DNA of 64,000 nt, taken from positions 1 through 64,000 of the forward strand of contig JBGTBY010000020.1 of assembly GCA_041749075.1 (NCBI GenBank), given 5' to 3'. How positions within the stretch are numbered: position 1 is the stretch's first letter; the number at the start of each line of letters is the position of its first letter. The stretch comes from CAMTWZ01 sp041749075. Lineage in GTDB: Bacteria > Bacteroidota > Rhodothermia > Balneolales > HLUCCA01. Both the position numbers and the translations under genes were made by a program. Shown here piece after piece: positions 54,401 to 61,762 of the stretch. The notes beneath the pieces are model-generated. The model had not been told where the DNA came from and did not search any database. It saw only the letters and a list, made by a program, of their open reading frames with translations.

Positions 54401-54703
54401 GTATCGAATGCCATCAAATTCACCAAATCCGAAGGAATCGTGGTGTTGGAAGCAGGCTTGAATGAAACGGATTGGTGGATCCAAGTGAGTGACAACGGCA
54501 TCGGGATGTCGGAATCACTTCGCAAACAGGTCATGAACATCGACAAATCCGTGAAACGTCGCGGCACGATGAACGAGTGGGGCACCGGACTCGGTCTGGC
54601 GCTCTGCAAGGAGTTGATCTCCTTGCATGATGGCAGCATTTTAGTGGAATCGGAACCTGAGATCGGCAGCCGTTTCACGGTCAGATTCCCCATTCGTTCC
54701 TAA
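51491..54703 (+). CDS. Two-component propeller histidine kinase (Y_Y_Y type), 1070 aa
   Basis: A short hydrophobic start (MILFLLLIQLSQPF) is followed by many reg_prop repeats (D-x-G-x-IW-I-x-T-x-x-G-L, e.g. DSDGFIWISTYDGMVRFDG), a Y_Y_Y domain near residues 680-760, one membrane segment near 775-795, a coiled coil (residues about 800-840), a HisKA with H855 (IIGHDLRGPF) and a HATPase with NAIKF and GTGLGLALCKEL. A sensor protein with no receiver domain fused. No response regulator gene is adjacent, so the partner is elsewhere. The class usually senses carbohydrates in Bacteroidota; here the ligand is unknown. Confidence 0.92.
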   Translation: MILFLLLIQLSQPFHWHNEDSLIVTQWTIRDGLPVNSTNRIIQDSDGFIWISTYDGMVRFDGIAFETLNTSNTPSILNNRIAYFHKTPDQTIWVALENLGMLRYRNQEFRLFDDRDGLTLERISQIKTDPDGHPLVGANDGLYRFDPVQERFNRIDLVADGTNYHVYDMLTDDGIIWIATYDGFYAYRDTIPTRFSSGLFVGLVEDKNGVIWVGGFSGLYRIDRGMEPKKVNSDAIRSMYSIGDRILYTSDKGLNVVDGGQRRSVQGVGIDKGADLMFTFVDSYGLNWFITVDGIVFVLEGMQAKRAVSLDRITKASALSIYEDSERNLWFASRRGGLFRVKRNPMQHIGVPEGLVGDNILGLFFDNRNRLFVGVRDAGFSVVDDYRIRNYPQKALNENAIIQTFGQDTDGRIWIGTYQNGLISFGNDGLDLKQVQIGKTLMTNDVRAIHTAKNGVVWLATSGGLVQFNPDTQEYNILDRSTGLPSQLLRNIIEDEKGRLWIATGDNGAFRYDPATNDILILNSSNGMPSNLIRSILIDPDDPSVIWFGSETSGLIRYSNGEFNFASTDAGLPDHIVHSIQIGPFGWIWISTNKGIVRILKSDLNEYLDGESAGFHMVVHDMDAGMRNSEANGGFGSGSLISPDGESILVSTQSGVAILPIMEYDRTDPAPPVYIRSGNRYTQQGEIVLVDGEDDIRIEFTALRYASPGRVRLQYRLIGLDDEWKQVFSDRSVHYQNLEPGEYVFEVISWNEAGTIASEPARMRISVQEVYHQTLWFRLLILLSLIAIIWLVTTIRLRNLKTIQQRLETLVDQKTKELRNEKSEVEKQKQMIEEQKAHLQELNDTKDRFFAIIGHDLRGPFQTLLGLSQLMIEEYDEMDDVEIRQNLKHLRASSENLHRLVENLLEWSSLQKGKDRILMEPIDLDDIAKSTVRLFGPIASTKAIHFEAIVPNDMVVMADRNIVETVIRNLVSNAIKFTKSEGIVVLEAGLNETDWWIQVSDNGIGMSESLRKQVMNIDKSVKRRGTMNEWGTGLGLALCKELISLHDGSILVESEPEIGSRFTVRFPIRS

Positions 54704-54743
54704 AAAAAGCACAAAAAGTGTAAGAATTCCGGATTTCCCGCCT

Positions 54744-54791
54744 CTGTAAGAGAAAGGAGCGTTGCGCTCTGCCACCCCAATTCTCTTACAG
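54744..54791 (+). promoter_or_regulatory. Leader hairpin immediately before the T9SS gene start
   Basis: An 11-bp perfect inverted repeat (CTGTAAGAGAA at 54744-54754 with TTCTCTTACAG at 54781-54791) encloses a smaller GAGCG/CGCTC hairpin and ends two nt before the ATG at 54794. If it forms in the mRNA it would hide the ribosome site. It may regulate translation or be a terminator-like remnant. Confidence 0.55.
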
Positions 54792-54793
54792 CC

Positions 54794-56779
54794 ATGAAAT
54801 GTCTACTCCCCCTTTTGTTTTGGCCAGCCATTCTGATGGCCCAGTATCCGATCTCCCACAACACGATCCATATGATCCGTTTCGACGGTGCGGATGGAAC
54901 TGTGATTCCGGACCCTTTCGTTGTGAGCGGCGCCGGCCTACCGACCAATTTCGGAGGATTCTTCCTACCCGGTACATCGAGCTTAAGCTCCAATCAATAT
55001 TATGTGTTCACCCTGCCGGACGATGAGGATGTACGGGCTTTTGGGATGAAGCGTGGCGCCACGAGCGCGGCCTATTTGGAATTGCCCATTCTCAATTCGA
55101 CCGGCCGCGATCTTAGGCGGCTTCATGTCACTTTCCGTGTCTGGCAGATCACCCAGAACACCCGTGCAACCCGCATCAAGCTCAATCATTACCGTTATCC
55201 ATCGGATGCGAGCATCACATCGTCCTCATTGTATGTGACAAGCGGTGAATACACCGCGTCGACGGGTGTTGAATCCGTTCTTGAATCCATCCATCAAGAA
55301 TGGCTTACGGCAACCATCGTGTTTCAGACACCCATACCGGCGAATGAATCGTTCATGATCGGTTGGAATTTCATCAGTGGGAGCGGATCCGGTTCCAATT
55401 CCCATCTTGCGATCGAAGAAATCCGGTTGCATCCGGATTATCAAGAAAAAGCCATCAGTGGGGATGCGGGATGGCGGATGTTGGCCTTGCCTGTAACCGG
55501 AACCACTTTGCGGACGCTCTCTTCCCACATGCAGATGCAAGGTGTGCCGGGATTGAGCAATGCCTCCTACGCGCCGAATCTATACACCGAATATGACGGA
55601 ACGTCGTGGGTACCGCCATCCGATCCGGATGCGGATGTGCCTGCAGGTCGAGGCATGATCTGGTATCGATTTGCAGGAACGGCGTACTCCGCAGGTGTCT
55701 TTGGTCATGAATCGACCGGGGATGTGGATGTGAGTCTTCATTCCGCCGGAAATCGTTGGAACTTGATTGGAAATCCGTATTCCTCGGCGATATCGGTTGC
55801 ATCACTCACATCCGACGGCACGATCGTACCGGTTGTTCAAGTCTGGCAAGATGGCTCGGGCGAGTCGGAAGCCGGTGAATCGACATTAGGAAGCTGGATT
55901 CTGAGTTCGGATCCATTACTGGGCGGAAAAATCGCACCTTGGCAAGCATTCATGCTTCAAAATGGTGAGACGTCACCTGCTACCACACTCACGATTCCGA
56001 TTTCCGCGAAAACATCCGGAGGAAGTTTCCTGAAGGATGCTGAGCCCATCCGCATCCCCATCGAATTGGTCGAATTACGGGATGGTGGCGTGATCCGTCA
56101 TGATCGCGGACCCCTACTCGAGTTCAGCACCAACAAGCCGATATCAGTATCCAGATTGAAGCCTTTGGATGAGCGTTCGGCCTATGGTTGGTTTCATGCG
56201 GCAGATTTGTCCCAATCGGCGATGCAAACGATCGATATCAACATGGCAGCGGACTTTGAGATTCCTTATGAGGCGTATCTGCCTGGAAGCGGGGTGTGGC
56301 GGATCCGATGGCAGGATGCATCTCTCATGCCCGATGACTGGACTCTGCGGTTTCATGACGATCGTGCCGGCGTAGAGTTGGATATGAAACAAGAGAATGG
56401 GTATGGATTCGAGCATGACGCGAGTGCACAAACCATCCGCGGCCGATTCAGGATCGTGGCGAAGCGGTTGCTCAATGTGTCGATCGAGAACCCGTCTCAA
56501 ATGCCGGAGCGGGTAAGTCTGACATCCTGGCCGAATCCGTTTAATCCTTCAACTGTGATCAGTTTTCGAGTCGGGACGCAAGATCTTGCGTCCGTGCAAG
56601 TGAGGGTATCTGTTTATGATCTTATTGGCAGAGAAGTCGCAGTTTTGGCGCAAGGGGCCTACCCCTCTGGCTCTCATCAAGTCCGATTCGACGCATCAGG
56701 ATTAACCAGTGGTTTGTATTTCGTGCGACTTACCACTTCATCCACATCCACCACTCACCCAATCACCTTACTGAAATGA
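54794..56779 (+). CDS. Secreted T9SS-sorted surface protein, 661 aa
   Basis: Signal peptide to about residue 16 (MKCLLPLLFWPAILMAQ). The body has beta-sandwich regions, one with RMLALPV, GRGMIWYRF and WNLIGNPYSSAIS, patterns seen in T9SS surface proteins of this grade. The C-terminus (from about residue 570) is a type-A T9SS domain: WPNPFNPSTVISF and SGLYFVRLTTS. No enzyme motif was recognised. Its stop overlaps the ATG of a tiny PID-CTERM gene. It follows the propeller kinase by 90 nt. Confidence 0.75.
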   Translation: MKCLLPLLFWPAILMAQYPISHNTIHMIRFDGADGTVIPDPFVVSGAGLPTNFGGFFLPGTSSLSSNQYYVFTLPDDEDVRAFGMKRGATSAAYLELPILNSTGRDLRRLHVTFRVWQITQNTRATRIKLNHYRYPSDASITSSSLYVTSGEYTASTGVESVLESIHQEWLTATIVFQTPIPANESFMIGWNFISGSGSGSNSHLAIEEIRLHPDYQEKAISGDAGWRMLALPVTGTTLRTLSSHMQMQGVPGLSNASYAPNLYTEYDGTSWVPPSDPDADVPAGRGMIWYRFAGTAYSAGVFGHESTGDVDVSLHSAGNRWNLIGNPYSSAISVASLTSDGTIVPVVQVWQDGSGESEAGESTLGSWILSSDPLLGGKIAPWQAFMLQNGETSPATTLTIPISAKTSGGSFLKDAEPIRIPIELVELRDGGVIRHDRGPLLEFSTNKPISVSRLKPLDERSAYGWFHAADLSQSAMQTIDINMAADFEIPYEAYLPGSGVWRIRWQDASLMPDDWTLRFHDDRAGVELDMKQENGYGFEHDASAQTIRGRFRIVAKRLLNVSIENPSQMPERVSLTSWPNPFNPSTVISFRVGTQDLASVQVRVSVYDLIGREVAVLAQGAYPSGSHQVRFDASGLTSGLYFVRLTTSSTSTTHPITLLK

Positions 56780-56937
56780 ATATTCTAATCATACTCATTG
56801 TGTACGTGGCGTTTGTTCCACCACCCTCCTTGCCATCAGCACCGGAGCAAGCTCCTATTGACGGCGGACTCAGTCTGCTTGCCGCGGCAGGTGGCGCCTA
56901 TGCCTTGCACCGCTTAAGAAAGCGGGAAAAGCTGTAA
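56776..56937 (+). CDS. PID-CTERM-type small protein, 53 aa
   Basis: This short gene overlaps the T9SS gene stop as ATGA. It encodes a hydrophobic N-terminus (MNILIILIVYVAFVPPPSLP), then APIDGGLSLLAAAGGAYAL, then a basic tail HRLRKREKL. The core APIDGGLS with a following hydrophobic helix and a basic end is the pattern of the short PID-CTERM sorting proteins of Bacteroidota. Two hydrophobic stretches suggest a membrane protein. The role is unknown; coupling to a T9SS cargo protein suggests a link to surface sorting. Confidence 0.7.
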   Translation: MNILIILIVYVAFVPPPSLPSAPEQAPIDGGLSLLAAAGGAYALHRLRKREKL

Positions 56938-56946
56938 ATTGATTGC

Positions 56947-57237
56947 ATGAGCGAACACACACAGAAAAGCCGTGCCGAAGTGACCTTGCAAGGCATCGTG
57001 CAAGGCGTCGGAATGCGAGCGTACTTGCAACGGCATGCCAACGATCAAGGCGTGAAAGGATATGTGAAGAACTTGCCGAACGGTGAGGTCCTCGTGGTGC
57101 TGGAAGGAGAGGAATTTCGAGTCCAGTTCGTCGTGGACCGCTGTGTGAGTGGTCCGCCTGCGGCCACGGTTGAGAAAGCTCATGTGGATTGGTCGCCAGC
57201 GAAGAACGAGTTCGAGGCGTTTCAAATCCGACCCTAA
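56947..57237 (+). CDS. Acylphosphatase
   Basis: 96 aa. The active-site loop VQGVGMRAYLQRHA contains the conserved Arg, and GYVKNLPNGEVLVVLEGEE includes the conserved Asn. The fold is that of small cytoplasmic acylphosphatases, which hydrolyse carboxyl-phosphate bonds. ATG at 56947, 9 nt after the PID-CTERM stop. Confidence 0.93.
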   Translation: MSEHTQKSRAEVTLQGIVQGVGMRAYLQRHANDQGVKGYVKNLPNGEVLVVLEGEEFRVQFVVDRCVSGPPAATVEKAHVDWSPAKNEFEAFQIRP

Positions 57238-57249
57238 GTATATTCTGTC

Positions 57250-58059
57250 ATGCTTGTTGAAATCCATACTGAATTTCAAATCACGCGCCAACAGATTGAA
57301 TCGTTTGAGAAAAACGGGTTCATCCACCTCAAAAACGTCTTTTCTGCGGAGGTCATTGCCTATTTCGAAGCTGCTATCACCGCTCGTGTTCGGCAGATGA
57401 TGAAGCCAGGCACACCTGGAAAACCCCAAACGACCTATGAGAAAGCCTTCACTCAGGTCATGAATTTGTGGCTTCGAGACGATCAAGTGAAAGAGTTCGT
57501 GTTCAGTCGCCGTTTGGCCAGTATCGCAACCCAATTGCTTCAGGTGAACGGAGTCCGATTGTATCACGATCAAGCTCTGTACAAGGAGCGCAGTGGTGGT
57601 TACACTCCTTGGCATGCCGATCAATTTTATTGGCCTTTGGCTTCGGATCGCACGGTTACCGCGTGGATTCCATTGCAAGAAACGCCCTTGGAGATGGGTC
57701 CGTTATCCTTCAGCGCGAAAAGTCATCGGTTTTTAGACGGACGAAATCTTCCTATTTCTGATCAAAGCGAAGCCGAATTGCAACGATTGTTGGAGAACGA
57801 ACAATTTCCTTATGTGGAAGAACCGTATGGTTTGGGTGATGTGAGTTTTCATATGGGGTGGACCTACCATCGAGCCGGACCGAACACCACCGATCACGTC
57901 CGGAAAGTGATGACCATGATTTACATGGATCAGGACATGCGCCTCAAGCAACCTGAAAATCCATTCCAACAAGCCGATATGGAGGCCTGGTGCCCTGGCG
58001 CCAATCCGGGAGAACGTATCCGAACACCGTTGAATCCAGCTCTTTATTCGTTGGCATAG
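57250..58059 (+). CDS. PhyH-family Fe(II)/2-oxoglutarate dioxygenase
   Basis: 269 aa. The iron ligands are H122 and D124 (PWHADQFYW) and H207 (GWTYHRAGPN), with the 2-oxoglutarate Arg in NTTDHVRKV. These are the motifs of the phytanoyl-CoA dioxygenase family, whose bacterial members include ectoine and other small-molecule hydroxylases. ATG at 57250. No cluster context to name the substrate. Confidence 0.88.
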   Translation: MLVEIHTEFQITRQQIESFEKNGFIHLKNVFSAEVIAYFEAAITARVRQMMKPGTPGKPQTTYEKAFTQVMNLWLRDDQVKEFVFSRRLASIATQLLQVNGVRLYHDQALYKERSGGYTPWHADQFYWPLASDRTVTAWIPLQETPLEMGPLSFSAKSHRFLDGRNLPISDQSEAELQRLLENEQFPYVEEPYGLGDVSFHMGWTYHRAGPNTTDHVRKVMTMIYMDQDMRLKQPENPFQQADMEAWCPGANPGERIRTPLNPALYSLA

Positions 58060-58145
58060 GTTTTTTAATAGAATCTTACAATACGGGTCTGCATTCAGTG
58101 GTAATTTGATTTCGTTATCAGAGAGTGTTTAATCTTTCCAAATCC

Positions 58146-58655
58146 ATGTCCATTTTTTATCGATTCCCGTTGTTCGTGATGCTTCTGATGGTGGCTTGCG
58201 GTTCGTCTGCCGAACAGGCGGAGAAGGAGATCGTAACCCATCAGACAGAGACCATCACGTTGAAAGCCGCGCAGCAGCTGGCGAAGGAATCGGGAAAATT
58301 CATTGTTTTGGATGTGTTCACGGTATGGTGCGGCTATTGCCGGCAGATGGACCAGAAAACGTACCCCGATTCGTCGGTTCAGGCTGTGATCGGTGAATCG
58401 TTCATCCGCGTACGGCTTAATGCCGAATCCAAAGAAAACGTTGAATTCAACGGCAGGACCTATACAGAAGAAGACCTTGCCAAATCGATGGGTGTCACCT
58501 CTTATCCATCCACTATTTTCATCACACCTGAAGGGAAGACCATTGGCTATCAGCCCGGTTATATGGATGCCACCTTGTTCTCACGCTTGCTGAGATATGT
58601 GGCCAGTGGATCGTATCAAACCACTCCGTTCGAGACCTTCGAAGACAAACTCTAA
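58146..58655 (+). CDS. Thioredoxin-fold lipoprotein, partner of DsbD
   Basis: 169 aa from the ATG at 58146. Lipobox VAC at Cys18. The active site is WCGYC (C62, C65), with the cis-Pro region VTSYPSTIFITPEG. The next gene, dsbD, begins at the base after its stop codon, so the lipoprotein probably receives or passes electrons to the DsbD system in the periplasm. An earlier GTG start at 58125 would break the signal peptide. Confidence 0.88.
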   Translation: MSIFYRFPLFVMLLMVACGSSAEQAEKEIVTHQTETITLKAAQQLAKESGKFIVLDVFTVWCGYCRQMDQKTYPDSSVQAVIGESFIRVRLNAESKENVEFNGRTYTEEDLAKSMGVTSYPSTIFITPEGKTIGYQPGYMDATLFSRLLRYVASGSYQTTPFETFEDKL

Positions 58656-60422
58656 ATGAAATCTTTCTTTCTACTTCCGCTATTCTTGATGATGGCGGGA
58701 TCGGTGAATGCCCAATCGTTCAGCGCCGGGCGAGTCCAAACCTCAGTTAACGTCGAGTCTGAATCGGTCAAGCCGGGTGCAGAGGTACGTGTGGCGGTGG
58801 TGATGAACATCCAAGACGGATGGCACATCAACTCGAATCGCCCGACCTTGGACTGGCTGATTCCAACCGAGCTGACCTTGTCTCTTCCGGATGGGATTTC
58901 TCAGACAAACATTCAATATCCACCATCCAAAACCTTCAAATTCTCCTTCGCAGAAGATGAACTGGATGTGTATGAAGGGGATGCACCCATTTTTCTGACC
59001 TATTCGGTGGATGCGGGACTAGCTCCGGGATCCTATGCCGTTGAAGGACGTCTAAGGGTGCAGGCCTGCGACGATATGACGTGTCTGCCACCATCCAATT
59101 TGCCAATCGCCTTCACTCTCGTGGTTTCTGAGGATGCAGTGGACTCGAAAAATGCGTTTTTTGATGGATATGTGCCGAGCGATGACGATTTCGTGACATT
59201 TGATCGGGCGGGTGAGCAGAATCAGATCGCGCAATTGATCGATGAAAGCGGATTGGTTTGGACCTTCATCACCATCTTTTTCATCGGATTGGCCTTGAAT
59301 CTGACGCCTTGCGTGTACCCGATGTTAACCGTCACGGTATCCATTTTCGGAAATCAGACCGATACCAACACGCTCCGTGTGTTCTCAAAAGCCTTGGTCT
59401 ATGTGTTAGGCATCGCATCTATGTACAGCGTTTTGGGGGTTCTCGCGGCACTCAGTGGAGGATTGTTCGGAAGCGCGCTTCAATCGCCTTGGGTGTTGTT
59501 CGGAATCGGAGCTTTGCTGTTCGGTTTGGCCTTGAGCTCGTTCGGCCTGTATGAAATCACGCTTCCGTATTGGTTGACGAAGCGATTGGGCGGAACTCAA
59601 TCCACTGGCTTCATCGGGGTATATATTTCTGGCTTGGTTGTGGGTGTATTCGCCGCGCCGTGTATCGGTCCGCCCGTGATCGCGTTGCTTGCCTTTGTAG
59701 GCACGAAAGGGGATGTGTTTTTCGGCTTCTGGAGCTTCTTCATCCTATCGCTAGGTCTCGGTTTGCCGTATCTCATTCTCGGCACCTTCAGTGGTTTGCT
59801 GACCAAATTGCCGAGATCCGGTGTGTGGATGATCTGGGTGAAGCAATTGTTTGGTGTGGTACTGGTGGGTGTGGCCTTATTCTACATCGGGTTGGCCTTC
59901 TTCCCGAAACTCACGGCATGGGTCATTCCAGCGACCTTGTTTATCGGTGGCGTGTACCTCGGGTTCATCGAACGCACAGGAAATAACACAACCGGGTTTC
60001 GCTTGTTCAAATATGCATTGGGCGTGGGCGCCGTGGTGGGCGGCATCCTGATGACCCAAGTTTTGCTCAAGCCGTCCGTCGAATGGACACCTTACACACC
60101 AGAAGCCTATGAGCAGAGCATCGCAGAAGGAAAGCCCGTCGTATTGGATTTCTATGCCGACTGGTGCATTCCTTGCTTGGAATTGGACCGAAGCACCTTT
60201 ACGGATCCGGCTGTGATCGAGGCGATGGATGCGTATGATCGTTATAAGGTGGATCTCACCAACTTCGATTCACCTGAATCAGAAGCCCTTAGGCAACAGT
60301 TCGACATCGCCGGAGTTCCGACGATTGTGTTCATCGGAGAAGATGGACAGGAGAGGAGAGAGGCACGGGTGGTTGGGTTTTTGGGACCGGAAGAGTTTCT
60401 TGGTAGGATGGTAGGATGGTAG
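58656..60422 (+). CDS. dsbD: DsbD-type thiol:disulfide interchange protein
   Basis: 588 aa with the complete three-part layout: N-terminal periplasmic domain with C138 and C143 (ACDDMTC), an eight-helix membrane part with C219 (TPCVYPM) and C336 (APCIGPP), and a C-terminal thioredoxin domain with C504 and C507 (DWCIPC). It carries reducing power across the membrane. The C-terminus GRMVGW and the TAG stop are encoded inside an octamer array. Confidence 0.95.
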   Translation: MKSFFLLPLFLMMAGSVNAQSFSAGRVQTSVNVESESVKPGAEVRVAVVMNIQDGWHINSNRPTLDWLIPTELTLSLPDGISQTNIQYPPSKTFKFSFAEDELDVYEGDAPIFLTYSVDAGLAPGSYAVEGRLRVQACDDMTCLPPSNLPIAFTLVVSEDAVDSKNAFFDGYVPSDDDFVTFDRAGEQNQIAQLIDESGLVWTFITIFFIGLALNLTPCVYPMLTVTVSIFGNQTDTNTLRVFSKALVYVLGIASMYSVLGVLAALSGGLFGSALQSPWVLFGIGALLFGLALSSFGLYEITLPYWLTKRLGGTQSTGFIGVYISGLVVGVFAAPCIGPPVIALLAFVGTKGDVFFGFWSFFILSLGLGLPYLILGTFSGLLTKLPRSGVWMIWVKQLFGVVLVGVALFYIGLAFFPKLTAWVIPATLFIGGVYLGFIERTGNNTTGFRLFKYALGVGAVVGGILMTQVLLKPSVEWTPYTPEAYEQSIAEGKPVVLDFYADWCIPCLELDRSTFTDPAVIEAMDAYDRYKVDLTNFDSPESEALRQQFDIAGVPTIVFIGEDGQERREARVVGFLGPEEFLGRMVGW

Positions 60423-60460
60423 GATGGTAGGATGGTAGGATGGTAGGATGGTAGGATGGG
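60401..60460. repeat. Octamer array TGGTAGGA, seven units, at the dsbD 3' end
   Basis: Seven perfect TGGTAGGA units at 60401-60456, then TGGG. The dsbD stop codon (60420-60422) lies within the third unit. The array ends exactly at the four-helix-bundle stop codon (60461). The same octamer in inverse orientation lies at 60904-60929. Confidence 0.95.
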
Positions 60461-60820
60461 TCAGGGTTTCGGGATAATTGAGCGACGCAAGGCAACTAAT
60501 TGCTTGCTGATTGACGTTATTTCGGCAATTAATTGTTCATAAGTCTGAGCATCCATATACCCAAGATCAAAAGTCAGCAGGATGAGGTATTCTACTTCCA
60601 AAGCCGACCCATGGGCGATTTCAACAAATCGAGCGAAATCTTTGCGACTATCTCGTGAGGATCCCTCGGCAAGATTGCATGGAATAGACGAGCTAGCCCG
60701 TCGCAGTTGACTTGTCAAGCCGAAGAGTTCATGTTTCGGGAACTCAATCGATACCCGGTATATGGCCAGAGTTAATTGATGACTTTGAATCCAGACATTC
60801 AGCTTTTTGTAATTATTCAT
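60461..60820 (-). CDS. Four-helix-bundle protein (23S rRNA intervening-sequence/S23 family)
   Basis: 119 aa. The patterns KLNVWIQSHQLTLAIYRV, FPKHELFGLTSQLRRASSSI, PCNLAEGSSRDSRKDFARFV, and GSALEVEYLILLTFDLGY are diagnostic of the S23/IVP four-helix-bundle family, first found in 23S rRNA intervening sequences and related to the DGR accessory Avd. Here it lies between two converging housekeeping genes, enclosed by inverted octamer arrays (60401-60460 and 60904-60929). No rRNA gene or reverse transcriptase is nearby. The function of such stand-alone copies is unknown. Confidence 0.9.
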   Translation of the reverse strand: MNNYKKLNVWIQSHQLTLAIYRVSIEFPKHELFGLTSQLRRASSSIPCNLAEGSSRDSRKDFARFVEIAHGSALEVEYLILLTFDLGYMDAQTYEQLIAEITSISKQLVALRRSIIPKP

Positions 60821-60903
60821 ACTGCCTCGAATAGTTGGTGATACCTATTAGAGGTGAGAAATCAGGAAATCTTACAGACTTTCTGAAGAATTCTTAAAAT
60901 CTT

Positions 60904-60929
60904 TACCATCCTACCATCCTACCATCCTA
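60904..60929. repeat. Inverted octamer array at the rluD-like 3' end
   Basis: Three TACCATCC units (the reverse complement of the octamer at 60401-60460) at 60904-60927, then TAC. The stop codon of the leftward pseudouridine synthase (60927-60929) lies at the end of the array. Confidence 0.9.
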
Positions 60930-61556
60930 CTTCCTCTCAAATTCCATCCACTTCCCCGTCACCGGATGATGCAGGCCCACAAGCACCGAACGTAGGGCGA
61001 GGTCGGTGCCATCCGCCTTCCCATATTTGCCATCGCCTTTCAGCGGACATTTGATGTACGCGAATTGCGCCCGAATCTGGTGCGGTCGACCCGTTTCCAG
61101 CTCCACTTCCACCGTGGTGAATCCCTTTTCCTTTTTCATGACACGATAATGCAGGATGGCGGCTTTCGCGTCTTTTCCGGGTTTGTCGTATACTTTCACT
61201 TCGTTGATGTCGTCATCCTTCCAGATGAAATGCGACAAGGTGCCCTGTTCCGGTGACGGCGTGCCACGAAGGATGGCGCGATACACTTTCCGGAATGTTC
61301 GTTCGCGGATCTGGGCCGATAAACGAGCCGCCGCTTTGCTGGTACGCGCGAATACCATCACGCCACTTGCCGGCTGATCCAGCCGATGCACCATCCCCAG
61401 ATACACATCCCCGGGTTTGTCGTACTTGTCTTTGATGTAAGCCTTCAACTCGGTGAGGAGGTCGGTTTTGGAATGCTTGTCGGACTGGGTCGGGAGTCCG
61501 GCGGGCTTGTCGACCACGAGCAAGTGATTGTCTTCGTAAAGGATGGGAATATGCAT
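60927..61556 (-). CDS. RluA-family pseudouridine synthase (short form, no S4 domain)
   Basis: 209 aa. The catalytic motif is VHRLDQPASGVMVFA with D60, and GRPHQIRAQFAYI later; both are typical of RluA/RluD. No S4 RNA-binding domain, as in RluA. It isomerises specific uridines in rRNA or tRNA; the site is unknown. A TATCTTCC box lies 3 nt before the ATG. Convergent with dsbD across the four-helix-bundle block. Confidence 0.93.
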   Translation of the reverse strand: MHIPILYEDNHLLVVDKPAGLPTQSDKHSKTDLLTELKAYIKDKYDKPGDVYLGMVHRLDQPASGVMVFARTSKAAARLSAQIRERTFRKVYRAILRGTPSPEQGTLSHFIWKDDDINEVKVYDKPGKDAKAAILHYRVMKKEKGFTTVEVELETGRPHQIRAQFAYIKCPLKGDGKYGKADGTDLALRSVLVGLHHPVTGKWMEFERK

Positions 61557-61559
61557 GGG

Positions 61560-61567
61560 GGAAGATA
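61560..61567 (-). promoter_or_regulatory. Promoter-like TATCTTCC box just upstream of the rluD-like gene
   Basis: On the minus strand TATCTTCC ends 3 nt before the ATG at 61556. Same arrangement as miaB. Confidence 0.4.
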
Positions 61568-61570
61568 CGG

Positions 61571-61679
61571 GAATCAGGAATCAGGAATCAGGAATCAGGA
61601 ATCGGAAAGAAGGGCGAGGTGCGAAGCAAGAGATGCCCTCTTTAATTCAAACTTCAACATTCAACCTTCAACATTAGAA
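61571..61679. repeat. Two heptad arrays between the rluD-like gene and clpB
   Basis: GAATCAG four times then GAATCGG (61571-61605), and five units ATTCAAA, CTTCAAC, ATTCAAC, CTTCAAC, ATTAGAA (61645-61679). The 206-nt spacer contains these and the sigma-54-like promoter; no gene was seen. Confidence 0.85.
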
Positions 61680-61711
61680 AAAGGTCTGTCAGGATGTCAG
61701 AGCCCTTCGCA

Positions 61712-61727
61712 TGGCACACGTTTCGCA
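61712..61727 (+). promoter_or_regulatory. Sigma-54-like promoter of clpB
   Basis: TGGCAC (61712-61717), five bases, then TCGCA (61723-61727) match the -24/-12 form TGGCAC-N5-TTGCA with one mismatch, and GG-N10-GC spacing is exact. The predicted start is near 61738, 25 nt before the ATG. A TGTCAG direct repeat (61687-61692, 61695-61700) lies upstream and may bind an activator. No other promoter was seen. Confidence 0.5.
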
Positions 61728-61762
61728 CTAGCGGATTCAGAAACATCTAAACAAGTATTCCC

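Noticed and set aside
60401..60460. Extension of DsbD into the octamer array as a functional tail
   Set aside because: The array encodes only the last few residues and then a stop; the thioredoxin domain is complete before it.
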